Assembly (NCBI GenBank): GCA_024707145.1
Contig: JANQAI010000011.1
Span: forward strand, 124,001-188,000
Reading direction: 5' to 3'
Source of the DNA: Magnetospirillum sp.
Lineage (GTDB): Bacteria; Pseudomonadota; Alphaproteobacteria; Rhodospirillales; Magnetospirillaceae
Length of the DNA: 64,000 nt
Position numbers and translations under genes: made by a program. The notes below the pieces were generated by a model, which was not told the origin of the DNA, made no database searches, and saw only the letters and a program-made list of their open reading frames with translations. Below, in pieces: positions 34,175 to 44,481 of the stretch. The first letter of the stretch is position 1, and the number at the start of each line of letters is the position of its first letter.

Positions 34175-36197
34175 ATGACCCCCACCAAGCTGCTGGTCGG
34201 CCAGATCCTGGTCGTCTTCGCCATCATGATCGCCGGATTGTGGTCGGCGACGCAGTGGGCGGCGGCCATGCTGGAGCACCAGCCGCAACTGGGCGGACCA
34301 TGGTTTCTGGTGCTTGGGATGCCGGTATACCGGCCATGGCAGCTGTTCCCCTGGTGGTATTCCTATGACGCCTATGCGCCGGCGGTGTTCGACAAGGCGG
34401 GCCTGCTGGCCGGCACCAGCGGTTTCATGGGGTGCGCCGCCGCCATCGTCGGTTCGCTGTGGCGGGCGCGCCAGAGCCGGCTGGTCACCACCTACGGCTC
34501 GTCGCGCTGGGCGACCACGGCGGAGGTGGAGGCGGCCGGGCTGTTCCGGCCGGCGGGGGTGTTCCTGGGCCGGCTGGGCGGCCGCTATCTGCGGCATGAC
34601 GGGCCGGAACACGTCATGGCCTTCGCGCCGACCCGCTCGGGCAAGGGCGTCGGGCTGGTGGTGCCGACGCTGCTGTCCTGGACCGATTCGGCGGTCATCC
34701 ACGACATCAAGGGCGAGAACTGGCAGCTGACCGCCGGCTGGCGGGCGCGCTTCTCGCACTGCCTGCTGTTCAATCCCACCGATCCCCGCTCGGCCCGCTA
34801 TAACCCGCTGCTGGAGGTGCGCAAGGGCCCCGACGAGGTGCGCGACGTCCAGAACATCGCCGACATCCTGGTCGACCCGGAAGGGGCGCTGGAGCGGCGC
34901 AACCACTGGGAAAAGACCAGCCACTCGCTGCTGGTGGGCGCCATCCTGCACGTGCTCTACGCCGAGGAGGAGAAGACGCTGGCCCGCGTCGCCACCTTCC
35001 TGTCCGACCCGCAGCGCAGCTTCGCCCACACCCTGCGCCGCATGATGTCCACCAACCACCTGGGCACGCCGGAATATCCCCAGGTCCATCCCGTCGTCGC
35101 CTCGGCGGCGCGCGAGGTGCTCAACAAGAGCGAGAACGAGCGTTCCGGCGTGCTGTCCACCGCCATGAGCTTCCTCGGCCTCTACCGCGACCCGGTGGTG
35201 GCCGCCACCACCTCGGCCTGCGACTGGCGCATCGCCGACCTGGTGGACGCCGAACGGCCGGTGTCGCTGTACCTGGTCATCCCGCCGTCTGACATCTCGC
35301 GCACCAAGCCGCTGGTGCGCCTGGTGCTCAACCAGATCGGCCGCCGCCTGACCGAGCGGCTGGAGGGCGATCCGGGCAAGCGCCGCCGCCATCAACTGCT
35401 GATGATGCTGGACGAGTTCCCGGCGCTGGGGCGGCTGGACTTCTTCGAGACGGCACTGGCCTTCATGGCCGGCTACGGCATCCGCGCGTACCTCATTGCC
35501 CAGTCGCTCAACCAGATTTCCAAGGCCTACGGCGAGAACAACTCCATCCTCGACAATTGCCATGTTCGCATCGCATTCAGCAGCAACGACGAGCGCACGG
35601 CCAAGCGCATCTCCGACGCGTTGGGCACCGCCACGGAGCTGCGTGCCCAGCGCAACTATGCCGGCCACCGGCTGGCGCCGTGGCTCAGCCACGTCATGGT
35701 CAGCCGCCAGGAGACGGCGCGCCCGCTGCTGACTCCGGGCGAGGTGATGCAACTGCCGCCGGCCGACGAACTGGTGATGGTGTCCGGCCTGGCGCCGATC
35801 CGCGCCCGGAAGCTGCGCTACTACGAGGATGCCAACTTCACCGCCCGTGTCGCGGCAGCCCCTCAGGCTCGACGACGACGGCTACCGCGACTGCCCGGCA
35901 CCGCGTACCGACGATTGGAGCGGGCAAGTGCGGGGCGTCCATGTCGGCCTGGAGACGGCCGCCGCCGAGGAGGGCACCGATCCCGAGGACGAGGGCGGCC
36001 TGCTGCGCCATCCCGGCCTGCCCGAGCAGGAGGCCGCCAAGCCGTCCTCCCCCGATCCCGATCCACTGTCGCTGGCCGAGGATGACACGGACGTGGCCGC
36101 CGACAAGCGGGTCATGGACCGGCTGTCCAGCATCGCCCGGGCCTACGGCGTCAACGAGGGCAACGGCCCCCATGACGATTTGCTGCCCGGCTTCTGA
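34175..36197 (+). CDS. traG: TraG/VirD4 type IV coupling protein, frameshifted near the C-terminus
   Basis: About 673 residues. Two N-terminal membrane helices (about 10-30 and 85-105), then the ATPase: Walker A PTRSGKG (152-158), Walker B LLMMLDEFPALG (about 410-421), and the TraG motif AQSLNQISKAYG. It links the relaxosome to the Trb pore and pumps DNA. After residue about 566 (RVAAAPQ) the reading frame breaks at AGGCTCG (35865-35871). Removing one G restores LDDDGYRDCPAPRTDDW and a stop at 36197. The acidic tail restored is usual for TraG. Followed by CopG and trbB, the standard order. Confidence 0.9.
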
Positions 36198-36211
36198 GGA
36201 GGAGCGCCGCC

Positions 36212-36601
36212 ATGAAGCCCCGCCATCACCTCTATCTCGACGATCAACTGACCGCGCAACTGGAGGTCCTGGCCGCCGCGCCGGGCGGCTCGAAATCGGC
36301 CATCGTCGCCGACGCCCTGCGCCAGTACCTGTCCCGCCACGGTGCCCGCGACATCGACGAGGCGCTGAGGATCCGCCTCGATCGGCTGTCGCGGCAGCTC
36401 GACCGCATCGAGCGTGACGGCCAGGTGCTGCTGGAGACCCTGGCGCTGTTCGTGCGCTACCAGCTCACCGTCACCGCGCCCATGCCCGAGCCCGACAAGG
36501 CGGCGCGGGCCGTCGGCCAGGAACGCTTCCAGAAGTTCATCGACCAGGTGGGCCGGCAGATGGCCGGCCGGCGCGTGGACGACGCGGGAGAGCGGCCATG
36601 A
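36212..36601 (+). CDS. CopG-type ribbon-helix-helix protein
   Basis: 129 residues with a ribbon-helix-helix at the N-terminus (HHLYLDDQLTAQLEVLAAAP, GGSKSAIVADALRQYLSR) and a helical C-terminal region. Small RHH proteins occupy this position, between traG and trbB, in many alphaproteobacterial ICEs, and probably regulate the transfer operon. ATG has GAGGAG upstream. The stop overlaps the trbB start (ATGA). Confidence 0.85.
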   Translation: MKPRHHLYLDDQLTAQLEVLAAAPGGSKSAIVADALRQYLSRHGARDIDEALRIRLDRLSRQLDRIERDGQVLLETLALFVRYQLTVTAPMPEPDKAARAVGQERFQKFIDQVGRQMAGRRVDDAGERP

Positions 36602-37675
36602 TCCCGCACCCGGAAGCCGACCACCGCCGCCATGCCATGCTGCGCACCGCGCTCGGTCCGGCCATTGCCGCGGCCCTGTGCGATCCGCTGGTGGTCGAAA
36701 TCATGGTCAATCCCGATGGCGCGCTGCGCCTCGACCGCCTGGGCGAGGGCAGGATGGATACCGGCGAGAGCGTCGCCCCGGCCGAGGTGGAGCGCATCAT
36801 CCGCCTGATCGCCAGCCTGGGGCGGGCCGAGGTGCATGACGGCAATCCCATCGTCAGCGCCGAGCTGCCGACCGGCGAGCGGTTCGAGGGCCTGCTGCCG
36901 CCGGTGGCGCCCGCGCCTTGTTTCGCCCTGCGCAAGCCGGCGGCGAGAATCCACTCCCTGGACGACTACGTCCGCGACCGTATCGCCGGACCGCTGCAGG
37001 CCGAGGCGCTGAAGCAGGCGGTGGCCGCCCGCCGCAACATCCTGGTGGTAGGCGGCACCCGGCTCGGGCAAGACCACCCTGGCCAACGCCCTGCTGGCCG
37101 AGATGGCCCGGCAGGATGAGCGGGTGGTGATCCTGGAGGACACCCGCGAACTGCAATGCGCCGCCCCCGACTGCGTCACCCTGCGCACCCGGCCGGGCGT
37201 GGTGTCGCTGGCCGATCTGGTGCGCTCGACCCTGCGGCTGCGCCCCGACCGCATCGTGGTGGGCGAGGTGCGCGGGCCGGAGGCGTTGGACATGCTGAAG
37301 GCGTGGAACACCGGCCATCCCGGCGGCATCGCCACCATCCATGCCAATTCCGCCCGTGCTGCGCTCTACCGCCTGGAGCAGCTGGTGCAGGAGAGCGTGG
37401 TCACCGTGCCGCGCCGGCTGATCGCCGAGGCGGTCGACGTGCTGGTGTTCATCGCCGGGCGCGGCACCGGCCGGCGCATCGACACCATCGCCGAGGTGAC
37501 CGGGCTCGATGGTAACGGCGATTACCGGCTTGCCAGTCTGGCTTCGCCACCGGGCGGCTGCCCGGACCCGCTCGGGGAAGCATTCCCCGAACCCCTTGCT
37601 TCTTCATCGATGGGGTCTGGGGCCCCGCCCCAGGCAGGCGCGGGCGGCAGCCCGCATCAGCCGAAGGCTTCCTGA
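36598..37675 (+). CDS. trbB: TrbB type IV secretion ATPase, frameshifted in the P-loop
   Basis: VirB11-family hexameric ATPase that drives pilus assembly and DNA transfer. The first frame holds the N-terminal domain (IAAALCDPLVVEIMVNPDGA). The P-loop is broken as written at CACCCGGCTCGG (37056-37067). Deleting one C yields GGTGSGKTTLANALLAE, and the rest (VVILEDTRELQC, RPDRIVVGEVRG, HPGGIATIHANS) is normal. Total about 358 residues against 320 usual. The extra C-terminal part (from about residue 313) is translated from a REP-like palindrome and GC spacer, so it is probably not part of the original enzyme. Confidence 0.9.
37610..37634. repeat. REP-like palindrome at the end of trbB
   Basis: ATGGGGTCTGGGGCC (37610-37624) is repeated exactly at 40732-40746 before trbJ. 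Here it forms a CTGGGGC/GCCCCAG stem with a CCC loop. Inside the trbB reading frame it extends the protein tail. Confidence 0.5.
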
Positions 37676-37688
37676 CAGGGAGAATCCC

Positions 37689-37982
37689 ATGCGCATTCTC
37701 GCGATTTTCACTGCGTTTCTCCTCGCCACCCCCGCCTATGCCGCCGGCTCCGGCATGCCGTGGGAGGAGCCCTTGCAGCAGATCCTCGACTCGGTGCAGG
37801 GGCCGGTGGCCAAGATCATCGCGGTGATCATCATCATCACCACGGGGCTGGCGCTGGCCTTCGGCGAGAGCTCGGGCGGCTTCCGCCGGCTGATCCAGAT
37901 CGTGTTCGGCCTGTCCATCGCCTTCGCCGCCTCCAGCTTCTTCCTGTCGTTCTTCAGCTTCGGCGGCGGAGCGCTGGTGTGA
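37689..37982 (+). CDS. trbC: TrbC pilin precursor
   Basis: 97 residues. Signal peptide (ILAIFTAFLLATPAYA), then two hydrophobic helices (IIAVIIIITTGLALAF and IVFGLSIAFAASSFFLSFF), the VirB2/TrbC pilin layout. Probably processed and cyclised by TraF (21834). TGA overlaps the trbD ATG. Confidence 0.92.
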   Translation: MRILAIFTAFLLATPAYAAGSGMPWEEPLQQILDSVQGPVAKIIAVIIIITTGLALAFGESSGGFRRLIQIVFGLSIAFAASSFFLSFFSFGGGALV

Positions 37983-38242
37983 TGGCCGGCCCCGAGGGAT
38001 TCGAGGTGCCGCTGCACCGGGCGCTGACCGAGCCGATCCTGCTCGGCGGGGCGCCGCGCGCGGTGGCCATCCTCAACGGCACCCTGGCCGCCGCCATCGG
38101 CCTCGGCCTGCAGATGTGGATCGCCGGGCTGGGCCTGTGGCTGGCCGGGCACACGCTGGCGGTGTTCGCCGCCAAGCGCGATCCCGATTTCTGGCCGGTG
38201 CTGCTGCGCCACCTGCGGCAGAAGGGATGGCTGGCATGCTGA
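37982..38242 (+). CDS. trbD: TrbD conjugal transfer membrane protein
   Basis: 86 residues, VirB3-like: a short polar N-terminus with EVPLHRALTEPILLGGAPR (the conserved TrbD opening) and one or two membrane helices (AILNGTLAAAIGLGLQMW; GLGLWLAGHTLAVF). Works with TrbE in the inner-membrane complex. Overlaps trbC by 1 nt and trbE by 7 nt. Confidence 0.92.
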   Translation: MAGPEGFEVPLHRALTEPILLGGAPRAVAILNGTLAAAIGLGLQMWIAGLGLWLAGHTLAVFAAKRDPDFWPVLLRHLRQKGWLAC

Positions 38243-40651
38243 ACCTCGCCGAATACCGCCGCGCCTCCGACCGGCTGGCCGACCATCTGCCGTGGGCGGC
38301 GCTGGTGGCGCCCGGGGTGGTGCTCAACAAGGACGGCAGCTTCCAGCGCAGCCTGCGCTTTCGCGGTCCCGATCTGGAAAGCGCCACCGAGGCCGAACTG
38401 GTATCCACCTGTGCGCGGGCCAACAACGTGCTGCGGCGCTTCGGGTCCGGCTGGGCGCTGTTCTTCGAGGCGGAACGGCGCGAGGCGCAGGGCTATCCGG
38501 CTTCCAGCTTCCCCGATCCGGCCTCCTGGCTGGTGGACGAGGAGCGCCGCGCCGCTTTCGAGGGCCGTACCGGCCGGCATTTCGAGAGCAGCACCCATCT
38601 GACCCTGCTGCATCTGCCGCCCGCCGACGTGGTCGACCGCGCCGGTCAGGCGCTGGTGGACTCCGATCGCACCGGGCGCGGGCGGGACTGGCGGCGCGAT
38701 CTCGGCGCCTTCATGGCCGAGACCGAGCGGGCGCTGGACCTGTTCTCCGGCTTCATGCCCGAGGCGCGCGGCCTGGATGACGGCGAGACGCTGACCTATC
38801 TGCACGGCGCCGTCTCCACCCGCCGCCATGCGGTGGCGGTGCCGGGTACGCCCATGTACCTGGACGGGGTGCTGGTGGACACGCCGTTCACCGGCGGGCT
38901 GGAGCCCATGCTGGGCGAGCGGCATCTGCGCACGCTCACCATCCTGGGCTTTCCCAACCTGACCCGTCCCGGCCTGCTCGATGCGCTGAACCACCAGGAT
39001 TTCGGCTATCGCTGGGTGACGCGTTTCATCTGCCTGGACAAGGCCCAGGCCACGCGGGAGCTCACCCGGCTGCGGCGGCACTGGTTCGCCAAGCGCAAAT
39101 CCATCGCCGCCCTGCTGCGCGAGGTGCTGACCAACGAGCCGACGCAACTGCTCGACACCGATGCCGACCAGAAGGTGGCCGATTGCGATCTGGCGCTGCA
39201 GGCCCTCGGCGGCGACCACCTCGCCTACGGCCATCTCACCGCCACCATCACCGTGTCGGACGAGGACCGCGACGCGGTGGAGGAAAAGGTCCGCGCCGTT
39301 GAGCGCATCGTCAACGGCCTGGGCTTCACCTGCATCCGTGAAGGCGTCAACGCGGTGGAAGCCTGGCTCGGCAGCCTGCCCGGCCATGTTTACGCCAATG
39401 TGCGCCAGCCGCTGGTCCACACCCTCAACCTCGCCCATCTGATGCCGCTGTCGGCGGTATGGGCGGGGCCGGAGCGCAACGCCCATCTCGATGGCCCGCC
39501 ATTGCTTACCGCCGAGACCTCGGGATCGACGCCGTTCCGCCTCTCGACCCATGTGGGCGATGTCGGCCACATGATGGTGGTCGGCCCCACCGGCGCCGGC
39601 AAGTCGGTGCTGCTGGCGCTGCTGGTGATGCAGTTCCGGCGCTATCCGCGCTCGCGCGTCATCATCTTCGACAAGGGCAATTCCGCCCGTGCCGCGACGC
39701 TGGCCATGGGCGGCTCCCATTACGCCCTCGGAGTGGGCGGCACGCTCGCCTTCCAGCCCCTGTGTCGCATCGACGAGCCGGCGGAACGCTCCTGGGCGGC
39801 CGAGTGGGTGGGGGCGTTATTTACTCATGAGTATATGACGAACACCCCTGAACTGAAGGAGCGGCTGTGGTCGGCGCTCACCAGTCTGTCCTCCGCGCCG
39901 CCCGAGGAACGCACGCTGACCGGCCTGTCCGTCCTGCTGCAATCCAATGCGCTCCGCACCGCGCTTCAGCCCTATACGCTGGAGGGGCCGTTCGGCCGGC
40001 TGCTCGACGCCGCCGAGACCACGCTCGCCTTGGCCGACGTGCAGTGCTTCGAGACCGAGGACCTGATGCACCAGGCCGGCGTGGTGGCGCCGGTGCTGAC
40101 CTATCTCTTCCACCGGCTGGAAGACGGCTTCGACGGCCGGCCCACCTTGCTGGTGCTGGACGAGGCCTGGGTGTTCCTCGACAACCCGCTGTTCGCCGCC
40201 CGCCTCCGGGAGTGGCTGAAGGTGCTGCGCAAGAAGAACGTCGCCGTCGTCTTCGCCACCCAGTCGCTGGCCGACGTGACCGACAGCGCCATCGCCCCGG
40301 CCATCATCGAATCCTGCCCGCAGCGTCTGTTCCTGCCCAACGACCGCGCCCAGGAGCCGCAGAGCCGTATTGCCTACGAGCGTTTCGGCCTCAACGACCG
40401 CCAGACCGAGCTGATCGCCCAGGCCACGCCCAAGCGCCACTACTATCTGCAATCCCGCCGCGGCAACCGGCTGTTCGAGCCTGGGCCTCGGTCCGGTGGC
40501 GCTGGCCCTGTGCGGCGCCTCCTCGCCCGACGACCAGTCCCTGATCGACCGCGTGCTGGCCGAGGCCGGCCCCGATCCCTTCGCCGCCGCGTTCCTCCGG
40601 GCCAAGGGCCTGGATTGGGCGGCGGAGCTTGCCCTGGAGGAATGGAGATGA
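38236..40651 (+). CDS. trbE: TrbE type IV secretion ATPase (VirB4-like), frameshifted near the C-terminus
   Basis: About 804 residues. CagE/VirB4 N-terminal domain to about 430, then Walker A GPTGAGKS (450-457), FDKGNSARA, Walker B LLVLDEAWVFL and ATQSLADV. Largest motor of the mating pore. As written, the frame breaks after NRLFE at CGAGCCT (40476-40482) and runs on into trbJ as a false 1100-residue fusion. Removing one C restores LGLGPVALALCGAS ... LALEEW and a stop at 40649-40651. Confidence 0.92.
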
Positions 40652-40731
40652 CGTGTTCGCATGGATGCGGGGCGCCTGCCCCGCGCCCCGGCCAGGAGGC
40701 GCGGCCTCCTGGACCTCATGGGAATTATCCA

Positions 40732-40758
40732 ATGGGGTCTGGGGCCTCAAGGCCCCAG
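40732..40758. repeat. REP-like palindrome between trbE and trbJ
   Basis: Second copy of ATGGGGTCTGGGGCC. A perfect CTGGGGCCT/AGGCCCCAG stem with a 2-nt loop ends 6 nt before the trbJ start. The two copies frame trbC-D-E. Could affect message stability. Confidence 0.5.
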
Positions 40759-40764
40759 CGGGTC

Positions 40765-41460
40765 ATGGGCGGAGCCCATGTTCTCGTCCTTCTCCTGCTG
40801 CTCGCCCTGCCGGCGCGGGCGCTGACGGTGTTCGACCCATCCAACTATGCGCAGAACGTGCTGCAGGCGGCGCGTGCGCTCGAGCAGATCACCAACCAGA
40901 TCCAGTCGCTGCAGAACGAGGCGGTCATGTTGCAGAACATGGCCCGCCATCTGCAGTCGCTGGACTCGTCGTCGCTGGGGGCGATGACCTCGGCGCTGGC
41001 GCGGATCGACGGGCTGATGACCCGGGCCCAGGGCATCGCCTTCACGGTGGAGGCGGCGGAGGCGGGGTTCGACGAGATGTTCCCGGCCGGATACGCCGAC
41101 GACACCACCACCGAGCAATCGGTGACGGAAGCGCGGACCCGCTGGCAGCAGAGCATGAGCGCCTACCGCCAGACCATGGTGATCCAGTCCCAGGTGGTCG
41201 AGAACGTCCAGGCCGACGCGAGGACCCTGTCCGATCTGGTCAGCGCCAGCCAGGGTGCGGTGGGCAGCCTGCAGGCGAGCCAGGCGGGCAACCAGTTGAT
41301 CGCGCTGTCGGCCAAACAGCAGATGCAGATCCAGACCCTGATGGCGGCGCAGTACCGGGCCGACGCGCTGGAACGGGCGCGCCAGGCCCAGGCCGAGGCG
41401 GCGGCGCGGGCGGCCACCACCCGGTTCCTGGGCGATGGCGTCGGCTATACGCCGCGATAG
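40765..41460 (+). CDS. trbJ: TrbJ P-type conjugative transfer protein
   Basis: 231 residues, VirB5-like periplasmic protein. Signal peptide (VLVLLLLLALPARA), then DPSNYAQNVLQAARALEQITNQIQ, the TrbJ signature, and long coiled-coil helices (QIQSLQNEAVMLQNMARHL, ARQAQAEAAARAA). ATG 40765 was chosen because it places the signal peptide at the N-terminus; the codons upstream are the REP-like spacer. It likely sits at the pilus tip or prevents self-mating (entry exclusion is a TrbK trait, no trbK seen). Confidence 0.9.
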   Translation: MGGAHVLVLLLLLALPARALTVFDPSNYAQNVLQAARALEQITNQIQSLQNEAVMLQNMARHLQSLDSSSLGAMTSALARIDGLMTRAQGIAFTVEAAEAGFDEMFPAGYADDTTTEQSVTEARTRWQQSMSAYRQTMVIQSQVVENVQADARTLSDLVSASQGAVGSLQASQAGNQLIALSAKQQMQIQTLMAAQYRADALERARQAQAEAAARAATTRFLGDGVGYTPR

Positions 41461-41469
41461 GGGGTTCCC

Positions 41470-42813
41470 GTGAACGACCTCGGCGTCATCGATACCTTCA
41501 TGGCGGCCTTCACCGGCGCGGTCGACAGCGGCTTCGGCCTGGTATCGGGCGACGTGGCGACGCTGACCACCATCCTGATCGGTATCGACATCACCCTGGC
41601 CGGGCTGCTGTGGCTGCTGGACGAAGGCACCGACGTGCTCGCCCGGCTGATCCGCAAGGTGCTCTATGTCGGGGCCTTCGCCTTCATCCTCAACAATTTC
41701 GCCTCGCTGGCCGAAATGGTGTTCCGCTCCTTCGCCGGGTTGGGGCTGGTCGCGGCGTCCAGTGGCTTGTCGGTGGACGACCTGCTGAGGCCCGGCCAGC
41801 TGGCCGGGATCGGCTTCCAGGCGGCATGGCCGCTGCTGCATCAGGCCGGGCAGTTGCTGGGCTTCACCGGCCTCGTCGGCAATTTCCTCACTATCGTCGT
41901 GCTGCTGCTGGCGTGGTTCGTGGTGGTGATCGCGTTCTTCGTCCTCAGCGTCCAGCTCTTCATCACCATCCTGGAGTTCAAGCTCACCGCCCTGGCCGGC
42001 TTCGTGCTGGTCCCCTTCGCCCTGTGGAACAAGACCGCCTTCCTGGCCGAGCGTGTGCTGGGCAACGTGGTGTCCTCGGGCGTCAAGGTGATGGTGCTGG
42101 CGGTGATCGTCGGCATCGGCTCGGGCTTCTTCGAGTCCTTCGTCGCCGCCCTCCAGGGGCAGGAACCCAGCCTGGTTCAGGCCATGGCCCTGGTGCTGGC
42201 CTCGCTGGCGCTGCTGGGTCTGGGCATCTTCGGCCCCGGCATCGCCGCCGGGCTGGTCTCCGGCGCGCCGCAACTGGGCGCGGGGGCCGCCATCGGCACC
42301 GCCGGCGCGGCGGTGGGCGCCGCCATGCTGGCCGGCGGGGCGGGACTGGCGGCGGCGCGCATGGCCGGATCGGGCGGTCTGGCCGCCATCCGTGCCGGCA
42401 CCGCCATGGGCTCGGCGGCGTCCTCCGCCTATCAGTTGGGGCAGGCCACCTCCGGGGCTTCCGGCCTCGGCGGTGTCGCCGCCGGCATGGGCGGCGTCGC
42501 CCGCGCCGGGGCGGGTGCGGTGGCGCAGAAGGTCCGGTCCATGGCCGGCCGGGCCAGGGCCTCCTTGTCGGAGCGCACCCAGGCCGGGCGGGAAGGGGCA
42601 TGGCGCGCCACCGGCGGCCAGCCCACCGCCGCCATGGCCGAAGCCGCCGCGTCGTCCTCGGGTGGCACGCCGTCCGGTCCGCCGCGCTGGGCCCAGCGCC
42701 TGCGCTCCGAGCAGGCCGCCCGTGCCCACCGCCACGCCACTCTGCAGGCCGTCCGCGAAGGCGATCGCCCCGGCGCCGGCGCCAATCCCTCCCTCCATCA
42801 GAAGGATGACTGA
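41470..42813 (+). CDS. trbL: TrbL type IV secretion polytopic protein
   Basis: 447 residues from GTG 41470. VirB6-like: five to six membrane helices (for example ATLTTILIGIDITLAGLLWL, FLTIVVLLLAWFVVVIAFFV) and the conserved FKLTALAGFVLVPFALWNKTAF. The C-terminal 190 residues are glycine/alanine-rich and then charged, as in other TrbL proteins. Forms the inner-membrane channel for substrate transfer. Confidence 0.92.
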   Translation: MNDLGVIDTFMAAFTGAVDSGFGLVSGDVATLTTILIGIDITLAGLLWLLDEGTDVLARLIRKVLYVGAFAFILNNFASLAEMVFRSFAGLGLVAASSGLSVDDLLRPGQLAGIGFQAAWPLLHQAGQLLGFTGLVGNFLTIVVLLLAWFVVVIAFFVLSVQLFITILEFKLTALAGFVLVPFALWNKTAFLAERVLGNVVSSGVKVMVLAVIVGIGSGFFESFVAALQGQEPSLVQAMALVLASLALLGLGIFGPGIAAGLVSGAPQLGAGAAIGTAGAAVGAAMLAGGAGLAAARMAGSGGLAAIRAGTAMGSAASSAYQLGQATSGASGLGGVAAGMGGVARAGAGAVAQKVRSMAGRARASLSERTQAGREGAWRATGGQPTAAMAEAAASSSGGTPSGPPRWAQRLRSEQAARAHRHATLQAVREGDRPGAGANPSLHQKDD

Positions 42814-42816
42814 GCG

Positions 42817-43524
42817 ATGCTGTTCAAGCGTCCTGTCCAGCGTTACGGCGTCACGCCTGCGCCGGTGACTCCCTACCAGAAAGCGGCGCAGGTGTGGGAC
42901 GACCGCATCGGCTCGGCCCGCACCCAGGCCACGAATTGGCGACTGATGGCCTTCGGCTGCCTCGGGCTGGCCATGGCGCTGTCCGCCGGGCTGGTCTGGC
43001 AATCGGTGCAAAGCCGCGTCGTTCCTTACGTGGTCGAGGTGGACAAGCTGGGCGAGGCCCGCGCCGTGGCGCAGGCCATTCGTGACTACCGGCCCACTGA
43101 CGCCCAGACCGCCTGGCACCTAGCCCGCTTCATCACCAATGTCCGCTCGCTGTCCACCGATCCGGTGCTGGTGCGGCAGGGCTGGCTGGAGGCCTACGAC
43201 TTCGCCACCGACAAGGCGGCGCTGTTCCTCAACGAATACGCCAAGGCCACCGACCCGTTCCGGGCCATCGGCACCCGCAGCGTCTCGGTGCAGGTGACCA
43301 GCGTGGTGCGGGCCTCGGACACCTCGTTCCAGGTGAAGTGGATCGAGCATTCCTACGAGCGCGGCAGTCTGGCCGGCACCTCGCGCTGGACCGCCATCCT
43401 GTCCACCGTGCTGCAGCCGCCGCGCAATGCCGAGGTGCTGCGCAAGAACCCCCTCGGCCTTTACGTCAACGCCATCGCCTGGTCGCGCGACCTCGATGTC
43501 TCCCAGGAAGGAAAGACGCCATGA
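42817..43524 (+). CDS. trbF: TrbF conjugal transfer protein
   Basis: 235 residues, VirB8-like bitopic protein: cytosolic N-terminus with YGVTPAPVTPYQKAAQVWDDRIG, one helix (LMAFGCLGLAMALSAGLVW, about 44-62), and a periplasmic NTF2-like domain (TRSVSVQVTSVVRASDTSFQ, RWTAILSTVLQPP). Nucleates the core complex. Stop overlaps the trbG start. Confidence 0.93.
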   Translation: MLFKRPVQRYGVTPAPVTPYQKAAQVWDDRIGSARTQATNWRLMAFGCLGLAMALSAGLVWQSVQSRVVPYVVEVDKLGEARAVAQAIRDYRPTDAQTAWHLARFITNVRSLSTDPVLVRQGWLEAYDFATDKAALFLNEYAKATDPFRAIGTRSVSVQVTSVVRASDTSFQVKWIEHSYERGSLAGTSRWTAILSTVLQPPRNAEVLRKNPLGLYVNAIAWSRDLDVSQEGKTP

Positions 43525-44481
43525 TGGTCCGTTTCCTCCTCGTCCTGCTCGCTGCCGCCCTGGTTGCCTGCGCCGCCAAGGTGCCGCCGCCCGCCATCTC
43601 CTATGATGCCGCCGACTTCCAGCCGGCGGCGATCGCCGCGGAGGCTCCGCCGCCGGTGCAGGTGGTGGAAATCCCGACGCCGGTGCCGCTGCCCGGCCAG
43701 TTGCTGCCGGAACCACTGCCGGACAAGCGGCCGCCCGCCGCCCGGGTTGCCGCGGCCAACAAGGCGGCGACCCAGGAGCCCACCGAGCACGGCTACGTCA
43801 ACGCGGTGCAGGTCTATCCCTACATGGAGGGCGCGCTCTACCGCCTCTATGCGGCGCCGGAGCAGGTGAGCGACATCGCCCTGCAGCCCGGCGAGCAACT
43901 GACCGCCGTGTCCGCCGGCGACACCGTGCGCTGGGTGATCGGCGACACCACCAGCGGCTCGGGCGAGGGCAAGCGGGTGCATGTGCTGGTCAAGCCCTTC
44001 GCGCCGGGCCTGAAGACCAATCTGGTCGTCACCACCGACCGCCGCTCCTATCACCTGTCGCTGGAAAGCACCGCCGCCACCGCCATGGCGGCGCTGTCCT
44101 GGACCTATCCCCAGGACCAGTTGCTGGTGCTGAAGCGCAAAAGCGAGCAGGCTGAGGCCTCCGCTCCCACCGCCGCCGGCGTCGCGGTGGAGAATCTGCG
44201 CTTCCGCTATGCCATCACCGGCGATACCCCGCCGTGGCGGCCGGTGCGGGCCTTCGACGACGGATCCAAGGTCTACATCCAGTTTCCCGACCGCCTCGAC
44301 CAGGGCGAGGCGCCGCCGCTCTTCGTGGTGGGGGCCGATGGCTCCGGCGAGTTGGTCAATTACCGGGTGCGGCGCAACCTCTACATCGTCGACCGGCTGT
44401 TCGCCGCCGCCGAGCCTGCGTCTCGGCACCGAGCCGCAGCAGGTGGTGCGCATCAGCCGCACCGACGGGAGCCGGCCATGA
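43521..44481 (+). CDS. trbG: TrbG (VirB9-like) protein, frameshifted near the C-terminus
   Basis: About 319 residues. N-terminal lipoprotein-type signal (LLVLLAAALVAC, lipobox LVAC), proline-rich linker, VirB9 core (YPYMEGALYRLYAAPEQVSD; VVTTDRRSYHLSLES; WRPVRAFDDGSKVYIQFP; NYRVRRNLYIVDRLF). The frame breaks after FAAAE at CGAGCCT (44411-44417). Removing one C gives LRLGTEPQQVVRISR and a TGA that overlaps the trbI ATG as usual. As written the gene would fuse to trbI. Confidence 0.92.

Noticed and set aside
38116..41460. A single 1114-residue TrbE-TrbJ fusion and a TrbG-TrbI fusion
   Set aside because: Both arise only from a +1 base at CGAGCCT; restoring it returns separate, normal genes with standard overlaps or spacing.
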